The notes: a model not told the origin generated them from the sequence alone. 64,000 nucleotides of DNA from an uncultured bacterium (GCA_900551915.1 URXT01000009.1:1-64000); one strand, 5' to 3'. Positions 44,517 to 54,003 are shown, counted from the stretch's first letter. Numbers and translations are program-made.

Positions 44517-45389
44517 TTATTTACAAAGAGGGAAGCCGAGTTCTTCTCTTTGAGCTACATACAATTTTGCAACAGCAGAAGCCATTGTTCTAACTCTGTT
44601 TATAAAGTTAATTCTTTCATCCTTGCTTATTACTCCGCGCGCATCCAGTAAGTTGAAGGTATGCGAACATTTTAAAACATAATCATAAGCAGGAAGCACA
44701 AGTTTTGCGCTAACACAATTATCGACTTCTTTCTGGTAGAGGTCAAACATTGTAAACAGGCTTTTGGCGTCTGAAACTTCGAAATTATATTTAGACTGCT
44801 CAATTTCATTTTGTAGGAAGATTTCGCCGTATTTAAGTTTGTCATTCCACATAATGTCATAAACAGAAGCTTTATCCTGTAAATACATTGCAATACGTTC
44901 AAGCCCGTAAGTCAGCTCAAGGGCAACGGGTTTAACTTCCAAACCGCCAACCTGTTGAAAATATGTGAACTGGGTAATTTCCATGCCGTCAAGCCAAACC
45001 TCCCAGCCTACACCTGCAGCGCCTAAAGTCGGAGATTCCCAATTGTCTTCAACAAATCTTACGTCATGCTCTTTTAAGTTTATGCCCATAGCCTCCAAAC
45101 TTTTCAAGTAAAGCTCCTGAGCGTTGTCGGGAGAAGGTTTCAAAATAACCTGAAACTGATAATAATGCCCGAGCCTGTTTGGATTTTCACCGTATCTTGC
45201 ATCGGTAGGTCTTCTGCATGGTTCAATCATTGCAGTATTCCATGGCTCCGGCCCCAAAGAACGCAAAAAGGTTGCCGGGTTCATTGTAGAAGCACCTTTT
45301 TCAATATCATAGGGCTGTTGAATTATGCAGCCGTAATCCGACCAAAATTTTTGTAAATTAAAAACCAATTCTTGAAAGTTTAAAGCCAT
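44517..45389 (-). CDS. glyQ: Glycine--tRNA ligase alpha subunit
   Basis: 290 residues, the usual length. The opening [54 protein letters not shown] and [19 protein letters not shown] are diagnostic for the alpha subunit of the bacterial alpha2-beta2 enzyme that charges tRNA-Gly. The beta subunit gene (glyS), often adjacent, is not in the window; the next genes are permeases. Confidence 0.96.
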   Translation of the reverse strand: MALNFQELVFNLQKFWSDYGCIIQQPYDIEKGASTMNPATFLRSLGPEPWNTAMIEPCRRPTDARYGENPNRLGHYYQFQVILKPSPDNAQELYLKSLEAMGINLKEHDVRFVEDNWESPTLGAAGVGWEVWLDGMEITQFTYFQQVGGLEVKPVALELTYGLERIAMYLQDKASVYDIMWNDKLKYGEIFLQNEIEQSKYNFEVSDAKSLFTMFDLYQKEVDNCVSAKLVLPAYDYVLKCSHTFNLLDARGVISKDERINFINRVRTMASAVAKLYVAQREELGFPLCK

Positions 45390-45570
45390 AACACATCCAT
45401 TATTGTACTATTTACACTCATTTACAGGCACAAGCCGGAACTTTTGCGGCGCGTGCTTTTTTCATACTACGACCAACATAGCAAAATTGCAAATTTTATG
45501 TTTACAAATATTAAGTGGGACAATTTTGGGCAGAGGGTTGAAGTGTTTTCGGGGGGAAAAGTTAAATTAG

Positions 45571-45905
45571 TGAAAAGTGAGAAGTGAAAGGTGAAAAGTC
45601 CTTTACGTTTTTTGGTGTGGAAGGCAATAAGGCACTAAGTTCTTTTCAATATGAATATTTGTAAAATGCTGTGGGTTTAACATTAAGGTAAAGGCCTTCT
45701 CACTTCTCTACCCCTCACCCGCATTTGTACGGCTCGCTCAAACTCGCCTACAACTGCTCCCTCAGCTATGCATACAGGCTCACTCATCCTCACTTTGTTG
45801 TGGTGGTTCGCTTTGCATCCCGCAAGGGGCGAGGGAATGCTACTCTCTTTTCACTTAACAAAACGTAACGGACTGCTCACAGTTCACTGTTCACTCTTCA
45901 CTTTT
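45571..45905. mobile_element. MITE-like intergenic repeat element
   Basis: The 548-bp gap between glyQ and the kinase gene has no real gene. Its left part (45571-45611) has GTGAAAAGTGAGAAGTGAAA and then AAGTCCTTTACGTTTT; the right part (about 45860-45905), read on the minus strand, gives GTGAAGAGTGAACAGTGAAC and then CAGTCCGTTACGTTTT, an imperfect terminal inverted repeat. A second inner inverted repeat reads GTAAAGGCCTTCTCACTTCT around 45688. Inner sequence CCCCTCACCCGCA at 45710 and CCCGCAAGGGGCGAGGG near 45819 also form an inverted pair and is much richer in GC than its surroundings. No transposase is present. Confidence 0.55.
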
Positions 45906-45937
45906 TCCATGCTATTTTTAAGAAAAAAGGAGAAAAC

Positions 45938-46456
45938 ATGGCTGATAAAATAATTATATTTTCAGGCAAACAGTATTCAGGCAAAGACACAGCCGCAAAA
46001 ATTATGCTTGAACAAATGCCAAATTTTAAACGCTGCGCAATGGGTGATATTATAAAAATAACTTACGGAAAAGAAAAAAATCTTTTCTATGAAGAAATCG
46101 AAAAAAATAAAGCTGCTTATAGACAGGATTTAATAAACTTGGGGAATTGGGGGCGCTCACAGGACCCTGATTACTGGTTAAAAAAAATTCTTGAACAGGA
46201 CGGGGATATAATTGTCACAGATGTGCGCGTTGCTCATGAATATGAAACCTTTAAAAATGCCGGAGCAATCACGATAAGAGTTGAAGCTACCCGTGAAACA
46301 CGAGCAGGACGCGGCGAATTAATAGGTGAAGAAGATGTAACGGAAACCGGTTTGGATAATATAAAAGACTGGGATTACATTATTGATAACAACGGCGATT
46401 ATGAAAATTTAAAAATTCAGGTAGAAAATATAATAAAAAAAATCTCTCGGGGGTAA
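45938..46456 (+). CDS. P-loop kinase, possibly nucleotide/dNMP kinase-like
   Basis: 172 residues. Walker A is FSGKQYSGKDTAA near the N-terminus; later YRQDLINLGNWGRSQDPDYW and DIIVTDVRVAHEYETFKNAG resemble the base/phosphate-binding and Walker B parts of deoxynucleoside monophosphate kinases and phosphomevalonate kinases of the same fold. VEATRETRAGRG looks like the lid. The substrate is uncertain. AAAAAAGGAGAAAAC precedes the ATG. It lies just beyond the right end of the MITE-like element, which may supply an extended -10 (TGCTATTTT). Confidence 0.7.
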   Translation: MADKIIIFSGKQYSGKDTAAKIMLEQMPNFKRCAMGDIIKITYGKEKNLFYEEIEKNKAAYRQDLINLGNWGRSQDPDYWLKKILEQDGDIIVTDVRVAHEYETFKNAGAITIRVEATRETRAGRGELIGEEDVTETGLDNIKDWDYIIDNNGDYENLKIQVENIIKKISRG

Positions 46457-46475
46457 ACGAGAGATTTTTTATTTT
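46441..46475. terminator. Bidirectional terminator after the kinase and response regulator genes
   Basis: AATCTCTCG (46441-46449) pairs with CGAGAGATT (46458-46466), with a T run after it. The kinase stop codon is in the loop. It serves both convergent genes. Confidence 0.85.
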
Positions 46476-47179
46476 TACACCATGCCCTCTTTAACAGCTT
46501 TGACCGCAGCTTGAACTCTGTCATTTACGCACATTTTCTGTAAAATAGAACAGACATGAGCTTTTGCGGTATGAACGCTTACAATAAGTTCTTTTGCAAT
46601 TTCAGTATTACTTTTCCCTGTCACAAGATGCTTGAGAACTTCATATTCACGTTCAGTGAGCGGAACTCTTCCTTCGCCATGCGACTTACTAGGTAAAAAG
46701 CCGATATTATCAACTTTCGGGAAGGCATTCAGAGCCATTTGCGCAACCACGGGATCAATCCAGCAAACTCCGGCTGAAACATCACGGACGACATCTGCTA
46801 ACTTTTGCGGATCAATATCCTTTAAACAATAAGCGCTCGCACCGGAACTCAATGCTGCAATAACTTCTTCTTCCCTGTCATGTGAGGTAAGAGCAATAAT
46901 TTTTATTTCCGGAGCAAATTCCTTGACTTTAACCATTGCTTCAATACCATTCATGCCCGGAAGTCCCAAATCCATCAAAACAACATCGGGTTTGTGTTTT
47001 TCAATAAGTTTAATGCCTTCAATAGCATCTTCACTTTCTGCCACAACTTCCATATCCGGATTTTCATTCAACGCGCAGCGAAGCCCGACTCTTGTTAATT
47101 TGAAATCCTCAACAATAATGATATTGAGAACTTTTTGCTCACTCATGCAGAGTTCGGAACTTTGAAGATTTTGTACCAT
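46475..47179 (-). CDS. NarL/FixJ-type response regulator
   Basis: 234 residues. The receiver domain has phospho-acceptor D70 in PDVVLMDLGLPG, conserved Thr in IIALTSHD and Lys in AYCLKDIDP. The C-terminal LuxR-type helix-turn-helix reads LTEREYEVLKHLVTGKSNTEIAKEL, then VSVHTAKAHVCSIL. It resembles cyanobacterial-type NarL regulators. No histidine kinase gene is adjacent. The start has GAGAGGTGAAAA. It is divergent from a GH13 enzyme gene with a small inverted repeat between them. Confidence 0.9.
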   Translation of the reverse strand: MVQNLQSSELCMSEQKVLNIIIVEDFKLTRVGLRCALNENPDMEVVAESEDAIEGIKLIEKHKPDVVLMDLGLPGMNGIEAMVKVKEFAPEIKIIALTSHDREEEVIAALSSGASAYCLKDIDPQKLADVVRDVSAGVCWIDPVVAQMALNAFPKVDNIGFLPSKSHGEGRVPLTEREYEVLKHLVTGKSNTEIAKELIVSVHTAKAHVCSILQKMCVNDRVQAAVKAVKEGMV

Positions 47180-47282
47180 TTTTCACCTCTCTTTTTAATA
47201 AACTTTTAAATTAACTTTTCAGATGTCGACATGACTATTAAAGGATAGCTTTATGAATTAATCCATTACCCTATCAGCTAAT

Positions 47283-47299
47283 ATTGTATAAAGTACAAT
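47283..47299. promoter_or_regulatory. Inverted repeat upstream of the GH13 gene
   Basis: ATTGTA-TAAAG-TACAAT, a perfect 6-bp inverted repeat with a 5-bp centre, in the divergent region and 37 bp ahead of the GH13 -10. It could bind a dimeric regulator such as the adjacent response regulator; this is inferred from position. Confidence 0.35.
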
Positions 47300-47332
47300 T
47301 AATATTTTTTTACAGAAGATTTTTTTAAATTG

Positions 47333-47341
47333 TGCTATAAT
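47333..47341 (+). promoter_or_regulatory. Extended -10 promoter of the GH13 gene
   Basis: TGC-TATAAT, an extended -10 (TGn) with the hexamer at 47336-47341. The longest ORF starts upstream of this box, so its first 14 codons are not translated. Confidence 0.55.
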
Positions 47342-47371
47342 CCTTTAGTAATGGAAGAAGGGAGTGTCGAA

Positions 47372-49699
47372 ATGTTAGAATTTTTGTTTGGACGAAAAGG
47401 TAAAAATCCTCCAAAAGATGTACTCATAAACGAGATTTACACAAAATTATCCGACCATTTTGGCGTAAAAAATATTTCCGACGAGAGAAAAACTTATCTT
47501 AAAAATATCATGCTTAAACACGGATATTTGAATTTTCCTTACATAAAAGCGTTGGAAGAACTAACCGATGCGGAAGTTCTTTATGCGCTTCAGTACAAAT
47601 GGATAGATAACCATATATTTAATGAAGGCAAATTCAGATTTGAGGACAAACGCATAAGCGTACTTGCGCGCGACAACGTAAGAAATTCCGAATGGATAAA
47701 AAAAGAAGGCCATGACATCAAGCTGATTAACCTTGCAGGACTGAAAGACGGTAATAAAACAAAAGAAACCGGTAAATTTATGGACTGGCTGAGACAGCTT
47801 CTTATTCTTCCAACCGGAAACATTCAAAACGAAATTTTTAATACAACAATATATCTAATTCCATTTCATCCAAGAGAATTCGGGTGCGCTTATCTTCCCA
47901 AAAGCAGCGAGGTCAGCGAAAAGCTTTTTGATAAAGAGATTTACGACCTGACAGGGCTTGATGCAAAGGGTCAGGTTCAAACTTTTATCACGCTTGCACA
48001 GCTTGCAGGGTATCCTGTAATTTATGATATTCTGCCTCAGACAGGACGATTTTCAAAAGCGGTTCTGGCAAATCCGGAAATCGCAAGATGGTATGACATA
48101 GAAGAATTAATCGAAAACTTAAAAAAACAGGTAAATTCCTTTGCAAAAATTTCAAACAATCAGCTTAAAGAGGAGCTTAAAAACAACGGAATTGAAACCT
48201 GCGACGAGGAGGACATTGAAGTTGTCAAAAATATTTATCTTCAAACTTTAAACGGCAGTGCAGGCGAGCTTGCGGAGAATTATCAAAAAATTTACAACGC
48301 CTTTGAAAAAGTGCTTGAACCATTCAAAAAACAAATGTCAAATTCTATGCTCACAAAAAATAACCAGCAAAAATTACACAAACGCGTAAGAGAAATTGTC
48401 GCTGGGGAACTTGGAATAAAAGCCGGGAAAAAACTTGAAGAAAACGACATAACAAAACAAATTGAAATAATCCAGCGGCTTATAAAAGAAGGTCTCTGGC
48501 CTGCACCCGGCGGTGCATGGTGTTCAGCAGGCGTTCCTGTTTTCGACAAAATGAGCGAAGGCCGGGATTATCCGATATTTAAGCATTACAATTTCAAAGG
48601 CGAAGATGTTTCCTGCTTTGCAAATTTGGACTGCCAAACTCCGTATTATTTTGCTTATCTTGAAAACGGAACATTTAACGAGCCGGTAATTGATTATTTC
48701 ATCGATTATATGCAAAAGCTTCAATCCGAATATAATTTCGACGGCTTCCGTGTTGACCACATTGACCACATTGTTGATGAGGTTTCGGAAAAAGACAAAA
48801 AACCAATAAGCTACAGAGCGCCGCGAGTTGTTTTAAACAAACTCAACACCGCAATGAAAAATAAAATCCCGTATTTCGGCACTCTGGCAGAATATATGCT
48901 CTGGGATGATTTTTTGAAAGAATATCACGAAGATATGAATTTCGATTTGCTCTGGGGCAACGACATCGTGTCTCAATCTTCCAAAACTCCGGAATGCATA
49001 GCTCAAGACAACAATCATCTTTCAAATTATAATGTAAATTTGAAAAAAGATAATAAATTGTCTATTCTGAAAACCTACAACAATCAAGACGGAGAATTCA
49101 GGAGTATCGACCAGTATCCGGGTCAATTGGGTGAAAAAGGCGCACTTTTCAAATGGTTTAAATACAAATTTATGCCGGGCGGAAAGTTTGCACAGCGTCC
49201 AATGCTCTATATTGACGGCGATGAAAGCTTTACCAAAAACGGAATTGAAGGCGTTATTGGAGAAGAAATTTCAATGGCGCGCGAAAACCATTACGAATTT
49301 TACAAAAAATTCGACGCGATTGACAGATTTGTAAAACATCACAACGTAATTACGGATGGCGAAGCACAAATTATTCTTCAGGAGGATGACGGCTTTGCAG
49401 CCTGGATGGTTTCAAAAGAGCCGATAAAATCCGCATTTCTGGTTGTTGCAAACTACAAATACCCGACCGAAAAAATTACAAAATGCGACGACAACGGAAA
49501 TTCTTACGGTGAAATCGTCAACGGCGAAGCGCTTCATAACAAAACACTTCAACTTCCGGGCGAATTCAAAATCACCTCTGAATACGTTATCGAAGATGAA
49601 AATTTCGTCAAAAAGAAATATAAAACTCAAGACAATGCAATTACAATAGAGCATCTTGAGCCTGGCGAATTCCGCCTGTTTGGAATTAAGAAGGGTTAA
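47372..49699 (+). CDS. GH13-like alpha-glucan enzyme
   Basis: 775 residues from the ATG at 47372 (AGGGAG seven bases upstream). The (beta/alpha)8 glycosidase signatures are NFDGFRVDHIDHI, with the catalytic nucleophile Asp near residue 459, and FGTLAEYMLWDD, with the acid/base Glu near residue 504. An N-terminal region of about 370 residues and a large insertion with helical charge-rich sequence (residues 240-350) set it apart from ordinary amylases. I cannot assign the reaction; branching, debranching or trehalose-like enzymes are possible. It likely serves the glycogen metabolism whose synthase GlgA is also here. Confidence 0.75.
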   Translation: MLEFLFGRKGKNPPKDVLINEIYTKLSDHFGVKNISDERKTYLKNIMLKHGYLNFPYIKALEELTDAEVLYALQYKWIDNHIFNEGKFRFEDKRISVLARDNVRNSEWIKKEGHDIKLINLAGLKDGNKTKETGKFMDWLRQLLILPTGNIQNEIFNTTIYLIPFHPREFGCAYLPKSSEVSEKLFDKEIYDLTGLDAKGQVQTFITLAQLAGYPVIYDILPQTGRFSKAVLANPEIARWYDIEELIENLKKQVNSFAKISNNQLKEELKNNGIETCDEEDIEVVKNIYLQTLNGSAGELAENYQKIYNAFEKVLEPFKKQMSNSMLTKNNQQKLHKRVREIVAGELGIKAGKKLEENDITKQIEIIQRLIKEGLWPAPGGAWCSAGVPVFDKMSEGRDYPIFKHYNFKGEDVSCFANLDCQTPYYFAYLENGTFNEPVIDYFIDYMQKLQSEYNFDGFRVDHIDHIVDEVSEKDKKPISYRAPRVVLNKLNTAMKNKIPYFGTLAEYMLWDDFLKEYHEDMNFDLLWGNDIVSQSSKTPECIAQDNNHLSNYNVNLKKDNKLSILKTYNNQDGEFRSIDQYPGQLGEKGALFKWFKYKFMPGGKFAQRPMLYIDGDESFTKNGIEGVIGEEISMARENHYEFYKKFDAIDRFVKHHNVITDGEAQIILQEDDGFAAWMVSKEPIKSAFLVVANYKYPTEKITKCDDNGNSYGEIVNGEALHNKTLQLPGEFKITSEYVIEDENFVKKKYKTQDNAITIEHLEPGEFRLFGIKKG

Positions 49700-49726
49700 T
49701 CCTTATTGTAAAAAATATTTAAAATA

Positions 49727-49755
49727 TTGCTCAATTCAAGACTTTACGCTATTCT
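49727..49755 (+). promoter_or_regulatory. Promoter of recN, predicted leaderless
   Basis: TTGCTC (49727-49732), 17 nt, TATTCT (49750-49755), then six bases (ATAAGT) and the ATG at 49762. There is no Shine-Dalgarno. Confidence 0.5.
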
Positions 49756-49761
49756 ATAAGT

Positions 49762-51414
49762 ATGATTAAGCAATTGAGAATTAAGGATTATATCTTAATA
49801 GACGAGTTGTGCGCAAATTTTGATAAAGGTTTGAACGTCATAACCGGTGAAACCGGTGCAGGAAAGAGCATTCTGATTAGTGCAATTGACCTGGCGTTTG
49901 CGCCGCGCGTTTCAAAAGAAGTCATAAAAAACGGTTCTGAAAAAGCTGTAATTGAACTTACTATAGAAAATACAAAACACGATTTAAAAACGCTTTTTGA
50001 CGAAAACGGAATTGACGATTTCGGCGAAGAAATAACTCTAACAAAAGAAATTACGCAGAGTTCGGTTCGCTCGCGTGTAAACGGCACACTTGTTAATCAG
50101 GATTTTATCAAAAATCTTCGAACGCTGTTTTTGGATATTCACTCGCAGCATCAGACATATTCATTTTTGCAGCCGAAATATCATATAACACTTCTTGATA
50201 CTTATGCAAAAGAGGTTTACGGCGCAAAACTCGGTGAATACAGAAAACTCTATTCAGAATACACCGAACTCAAATCAAGGCTCGAAAAAGCAAAAAATTC
50301 GGCAGATATCACAGAATCTCAAATTGAATTTCTGAAATTTCAGGTAAACGAAATTGAAACAGCAGAAATCCAATCCCCAATTGAAGATGACGAACTCAAT
50401 GCAGAACTGGAGGTTCTTGAAAATGCGGAGAAACTCAAAGAATTAACCGGAGCGTCATACTGGGCAATTAACGGCGACGACGGCTCAATTCTGGAGGCAC
50501 TCGGCAAAATTAAACAAAACATTTTAAAAGCCGCTTCGTTTGACACAAAACTTGAAGAACTTGAACAAAGTTTGATTGAAAACATTGAAAATCTTCATGA
50601 GATTTCAAGCGAACTGAGAAACTACAGCCAAAATCTTGACAACGACACAGAACGGTTAAACGAAATTCAGGAAAGACTGTATTTGCTCGACAAACTCAAA
50701 CGCAAATACGGCGGAACTCTCGCCTCAGTGCTTGAAACTTACGAAAAACTTTCAAGCGAACTTTCTTCAATCGAATTTTCAACAAAAAACATTGACGAAC
50801 TTGAAGAATTGATTGAAAAAGCCCGCAAAAACCTCTTTGAAAAAGCAAAAGAAATCAGCGAACACAGAAAAAATTATGCAAATGTTCTTTCTGTTTATAT
50901 TCAGGAGCGGCTTGCCAAATTAGAGCTTCCAAAAGCCCGTTTTGAAATTTCGGTCAGAGAAAAAGACCTCTGTAATGACGGCATTGACGAAATTGAATTT
51001 TTGATTTCCACAAACGTTTCAGAGGATTTAAAACCGCTTGCAAAAGTCGCATCCGGCGGTGAAATTTCGCGTGTTATGCTTGCGATAAAATCAATTTTTG
51101 CTCAAACTGACGACATTGATACCGTAATTTTTGACGAAATAGACACAGGAATTTCCGGCAAAGCCTCACAGAGTGTTGCTGATGAAATCGTAGAACTTTC
51201 AAAATTCCACCAGATAATTTTAATCACGCACCAGGCAATAATTGCCTCAAAAGCCGACAAACATTTTTACGTCAAAAAGTCGCAGGAGGATGAAACAAAA
51301 GTTGATGTATATGTTTTGACCGGCGAAAACAGAATTAAAGCGCTTGCAGAACTTGCAGGCGGCGATATTAACGAACAATCAATGGAATTTGCAAAATCAC
51401 TTATTGAAACATAA
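49762..51414 (+). CDS. recN: DNA repair protein RecN
   Basis: 550-residue SMC-like ATPase. Walker A is TGETGAGKS (residues 28-36), a coiled coil fills the middle, and the C-terminus has the signature VASGGEISRVMLAIK and Walker B VIFDEIDTGISGKA, then ITHQ. RecN acts in double-strand-break repair and cohesion. Length is normal. It follows the GH13 gene by 62 bp with its own promoter. Confidence 0.95.
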   Translation: MIKQLRIKDYILIDELCANFDKGLNVITGETGAGKSILISAIDLAFAPRVSKEVIKNGSEKAVIELTIENTKHDLKTLFDENGIDDFGEEITLTKEITQSSVRSRVNGTLVNQDFIKNLRTLFLDIHSQHQTYSFLQPKYHITLLDTYAKEVYGAKLGEYRKLYSEYTELKSRLEKAKNSADITESQIEFLKFQVNEIETAEIQSPIEDDELNAELEVLENAEKLKELTGASYWAINGDDGSILEALGKIKQNILKAASFDTKLEELEQSLIENIENLHEISSELRNYSQNLDNDTERLNEIQERLYLLDKLKRKYGGTLASVLETYEKLSSELSSIEFSTKNIDELEELIEKARKNLFEKAKEISEHRKNYANVLSVYIQERLAKLELPKARFEISVREKDLCNDGIDEIEFLISTNVSEDLKPLAKVASGGEISRVMLAIKSIFAQTDDIDTVIFDEIDTGISGKASQSVADEIVELSKFHQIILITHQAIIASKADKHFYVKKSQEDETKVDVYVLTGENRIKALAELAGGDINEQSMEFAKSLIET

Positions 51415-51471
51415 AATAATAGAATTAACATCTGTAAAAATTGTAAATTCAGGCAGGCTATTTTCCAAAAG

Positions 51472-51495
51472 AAAAACCGGGTTACCCCGGTTTTA
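51472..51495 (-). terminator. Terminator between recN and the sigma factor gene
   Basis: AAAACCGGG (51473-51481) pairs with CCCGGTTTT (51486-51494) over four bases, with a U tract on the minus strand; it ends the sigma factor transcript. Confidence 0.8.
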
Positions 51496-51500
51496 AGAAA

Positions 51501-52481
51501 CTAATCCTCAATAAAATCCCTAAAATGTTTCAACTCCTCTTTCTCTCTGATTTTGCTAAGAGCAATATCTTCCAATTGCCTGATACGCTCTTTTGAATAC
51601 CCCATTTCGCGACCTAATTGTTCCAGAGTCATTTGAGAGTAGCCGTTAATTCCAAACCGGCAGTTGATAATCTTTTTTTCGCGCTCGTTCAACGTGCTTA
51701 AAAGATGCTCTATAGACCCTTTTAAACTGTTGTTTTTCGTCTGTTCGTCCGGAGAATTGTGTTTCTTATCCTGAATATAATCCCCAACATTCAAATCATC
51801 AGTAACCGGAGTTTCAAGACTAATCGGCTCTTTTATAATAGATTTTCTGATTGCAGAAAGCTTTTTGGGCGGCAGTCCCATTCTTTCTGCAACTTCTGCA
51901 TCGCTCGGTTCACGCCCCAATTCAAAAGAAAGCATTGTATAAACTTTTTTGTATTTTCTTATTTTATCCGCCATATGAACAGGGATTCTGATAGTGCGCG
52001 AATTGTTTGAAATTGCTCTGATAATGGTCTGTTTAATCCACCAGGTTGCATAAGTTGAGAATTTAAAATTCTTTGAATAATCAAACTTCTCAGCCGCCTT
52101 GATTAAGCCCAAAGAGCCTTCCTGAACCAAATCCATGAACAAAACACCCTGCCCGATGTATTTTTTTGCAATACTGACAACAAGCCTCAAATTTGCCTGA
52201 ATAAGTTTTCTTTTTGCAATTTCCGCCTGAGTAGGTTTTCCTTCTTTTATTTGTTTTCCAAGAATTTTTTCCTCTTTTGAGGTCAAAAGTTTAACTTTAC
52301 CGATATCTTTCAAATACATTTGCAGCAAATCATCTTCATTAGCAATTGAATTGAAAGTTTTTGGCTCGCAAACGACCTCATCATCTTCTTCACTGCAAAT
52401 AATATCTTCCTGCAAATAATTACTCTGAAAATCTTTAAATAAAGTTTCATTATCTTCCTGAAGCTGAACGTTTACACTCAT
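51501..52481 (-). CDS. RNA polymerase sigma factor, RpoD/SigA-related (group 1 or 2)
   Basis: 326 residues. Region 1.2 [21 protein letters not shown]; region 2 [36 protein letters not shown] and [18 protein letters not shown]; region 3 [18 protein letters not shown]; region 4 [14 protein letters not shown], with the helix-turn-helix [25 protein letters not shown]. Region 1.1 is absent, replaced by an acidic 45-residue N-terminus. It could be the housekeeping sigma factor or a close group 2 copy; TTGnnn-17-TATAAT promoters across the window fit its predicted specificity. Confidence 0.9.
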   Translation of the reverse strand: MSVNVQLQEDNETLFKDFQSNYLQEDIICSEEDDEVVCEPKTFNSIANEDDLLQMYLKDIGKVKLLTSKEEKILGKQIKEGKPTQAEIAKRKLIQANLRLVVSIAKKYIGQGVLFMDLVQEGSLGLIKAAEKFDYSKNFKFSTYATWWIKQTIIRAISNNSRTIRIPVHMADKIRKYKKVYTMLSFELGREPSDAEVAERMGLPPKKLSAIRKSIIKEPISLETPVTDDLNVGDYIQDKKHNSPDEQTKNNSLKGSIEHLLSTLNEREKKIINCRFGINGYSQMTLEQLGREMGYSKERIRQLEDIALSKIREKEELKHFRDFIED

Positions 52482-52652
52482 TCACATATCCTCTCTTCTT
52501 AATTTCAAAAAAATAAAAACTCTTTGATTTAAAAGACGGAAAATTTAAATTTTTGTTGCAAAATATGTCGATAAAATTTAAAAACACTTGAGAAAATTAG
52601 AGATTTAATATAATATTTGCACAAACATAAATTATTAATGAAAGGTCTCAAT

Positions 52653-53300
52653 ATGCAAGTTTCTCCTATTCAATGCAACAATACTCAATCTGCAAAATCT
52701 CTTAACTTCTGCCACAGGGCTAAAATTACACCTAGTTTTCGCACCTATAACGGTTCTTTTGAAAATATTCAAAATATAAATATTCAAAGTTGGGGTGAAA
52801 GAAACAAAATAACCTCAAATTTTGATAACTTAATGACAGCAATAAAACTTGGGGATATGTTCAAAAAAACAGAAGGGTTTGAGAAGTTATTTTCATCTTA
52901 TAAAGAAAATGGATTGAAAGGTTTGTTATATCTTCTTGGCCAACCCGACGGGGATATGCTAAAACAGGTTCAGAAAGGCTCCTTCGATAATTATGGGGAT
53001 CGATTACTTGCTACCCTGCCTGACAAATCAAAATATTTATCTATCAAAAACCATGGGCCATGGGGTTTTTGGAATAATCTTCTGAACAGAAAGACAAAAA
53101 ACGAAATTGTACTGAAATTCGTTAATAATGAACAGAATAAACCATACAGTTCAATAGCTTACGGATTAGATAAAAAAGATGATTACAGAATTGCCACAAG
53201 CGGTAATTATAATACAACTGTGACTTTTTACTCATGCAAAGACGGAATAAAAGAAGTAGAAGAGCCAAAAGTAGATTTATACTTACCGCCGGGACTATAA
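52653..53300 (+). CDS. Uncharacterised protein with lineage-type N-terminus
   Basis: 215 residues from the ATG at 52653, which has GAAAGG seven bases upstream; the longer frame starts earlier without such a site. The N-terminus is Gln/Asn/Ser-rich, MQVSPIQCNNTQSAKSLNF, then ITPSFRTYNGSF. The body contains FDNLMTAIKLGDMFKKTEGF and KKDDYRIATSGNYNTTVTFY. No known domain, signal or membrane segment. TTGAGA and TATAAT upstream suggest a promoter with 15-nt spacing. Confidence 0.65.
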   Translation: MQVSPIQCNNTQSAKSLNFCHRAKITPSFRTYNGSFENIQNINIQSWGERNKITSNFDNLMTAIKLGDMFKKTEGFEKLFSSYKENGLKGLLYLLGQPDGDMLKQVQKGSFDNYGDRLLATLPDKSKYLSIKNHGPWGFWNNLLNRKTKNEIVLKFVNNEQNKPYSSIAYGLDKKDDYRIATSGNYNTTVTFYSCKDGIKEVEEPKVDLYLPPGL

Positions 53301-53320
53301 AATTGTGGCTGCAATTTTTA
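53299..53320 (+). terminator. Hairpin at the end of the 215-residue gene
   Basis: AAAATTG (53299-53305) pairs with CAATTTT (53312-53318) with T after it. It overlaps the stop codon and is a modest terminator. Confidence 0.5.
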
Positions 53321-53341
53321 CAGAGAAACCCAATTAAAAAA

Positions 53342-53414
53342 TGGAGCGTACGAGACTCGAACTCGTGACCCCGACACTGCCAGTGTCGTGCGCTACCAAC
53401 TGCGCTAACGCCCC
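53342..53414 (-). tRNA. tRNA-Ala (GGC)
   Basis: 73 nt, folds into a full cloverleaf: acceptor GGGGCGT/ACGCTCC (one G-T pair), anticodon stem CGACA/TGTCG with loop CTGGCAG (anticodon GGC, reading GCC and GCU), and TTCGAGT T-loop. CCA is not encoded. Confidence 0.95.
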
Positions 53415-53501
53415 ATGCGTAAAAGTATGTAATTTTCTGACTCTTTAGGGGAGAGCCCCCCCCTTCAAATTCGACATTTACCTTTGCAAAGTTTAACTAT
53501 T

Positions 53502-53530
53502 AAAAAAGACCGCTTAGAACGGTCTTTTTT
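53502..53530 (-). terminator. Terminator downstream of tRNA-Val
   Basis: AAAAAAGACCG (53502-53512) pairs with CGGTCTTTTTT (53520-53530) over CTTAGAA. It lies five bases past the tRNA-Val 3' end and on the minus strand gives a U tract. Confidence 0.85.
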
Positions 53531-53534
53531 ATGG

Positions 53535-53607
53535 TGGGCGTTAGAAGACTCGAACTTCTGACCCTCTCCTTGTAAGGGAGACGCTCTACCAACTGAGCTA
53601 AACGCCC
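53535..53607 (-). tRNA. tRNA-Val (UAC)
   Basis: 73 nt cloverleaf: acceptor GGGCGTT/AACGCCC, D-arm GCTC...GAGC, anticodon stem TCTCC/GGAGA with loop CTTACAA (anticodon UAC), T-loop TTCGAGT. CCA is not encoded. Confidence 0.95.
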
Positions 53608-53670
53608 TTGCCTTTCGACATTTACTATCGTATCAAAAAAAATTTTGCTGTCAAGAACTTTTTTAGTAAT

Positions 53671-53955
53671 TTAGTCTTCTATTAATTTAAACCCCTCCGG
53701 TAATCGAGTTTCAACCTCTTGTATAAATTCCGAAAACGACATACCAAAGGCATTTGCGAGTTTCCACAAAGTACAAAATTGAACATCTCTTACCCCTTTT
53801 TCCAATAACGCAATTGAGCTGTTGGCAATGTCATATTCATAACTTAAAAGCAGAATTCCTTTGTGTTTGGCGAGCCGTTTCTCTTTTATTATGCTGCCAA
53901 CAACTTTCAAGAGTAATTCTTTTTTAGGATCCATAATCTTTTTGTCATTTTTCAT
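53671..53955 (-). CDS. XRE-type helix-turn-helix regulator R3, divergent from pilin 6
   Basis: 94 residues. XRE-like domain: KVVGSIIKEKRLAKHKGILL, LSYEYDIANSSIALLEKGV, then CTLWKLANAFGMSFSEFIQEV. It is a homologue of R2 beside pilin 4, including the C-terminal ETRLPEGF-like end. It faces pilin 6 across 85 bp that contain a perfect 16-bp palindrome. AGGATTGTAAAT precedes the ATG. By analogy with R1 and R2 it probably controls pilin 6. Confidence 0.8.
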   Translation of the reverse strand: MKNDKKIMDPKKELLLKVVGSIIKEKRLAKHKGILLLSYEYDIANSSIALLEKGVRDVQFCTLWKLANAFGMSFSEFIQEVETRLPEGFKLIED

Positions 53956-54003
53956 ATTTACAATCCTAATAAGATATGGTAAATTAGTTATAGTTAATTA
54001 AAT

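Noticed and set aside
45768-45953. 61-codon plus-strand ORF in the GC-rich intergenic element
   Set aside because: It lies within the inverted-repeat element, has no Shine-Dalgarno and a biased composition; treated as repeat sequence.
47330-47371. Earlier start of the GH13 gene
   Set aside because: The upstream start codon lies ahead of a TGC-TATAAT promoter element, so it would not be transcribed; the ATG at 47372 has AGGGAG.
53456-53463. Eight-C run between the two tRNA genes as a further phase-variable tract
   Set aside because: It is not inside or next to a reading frame with a ribosome site, and is shorter than the pilin tracts.
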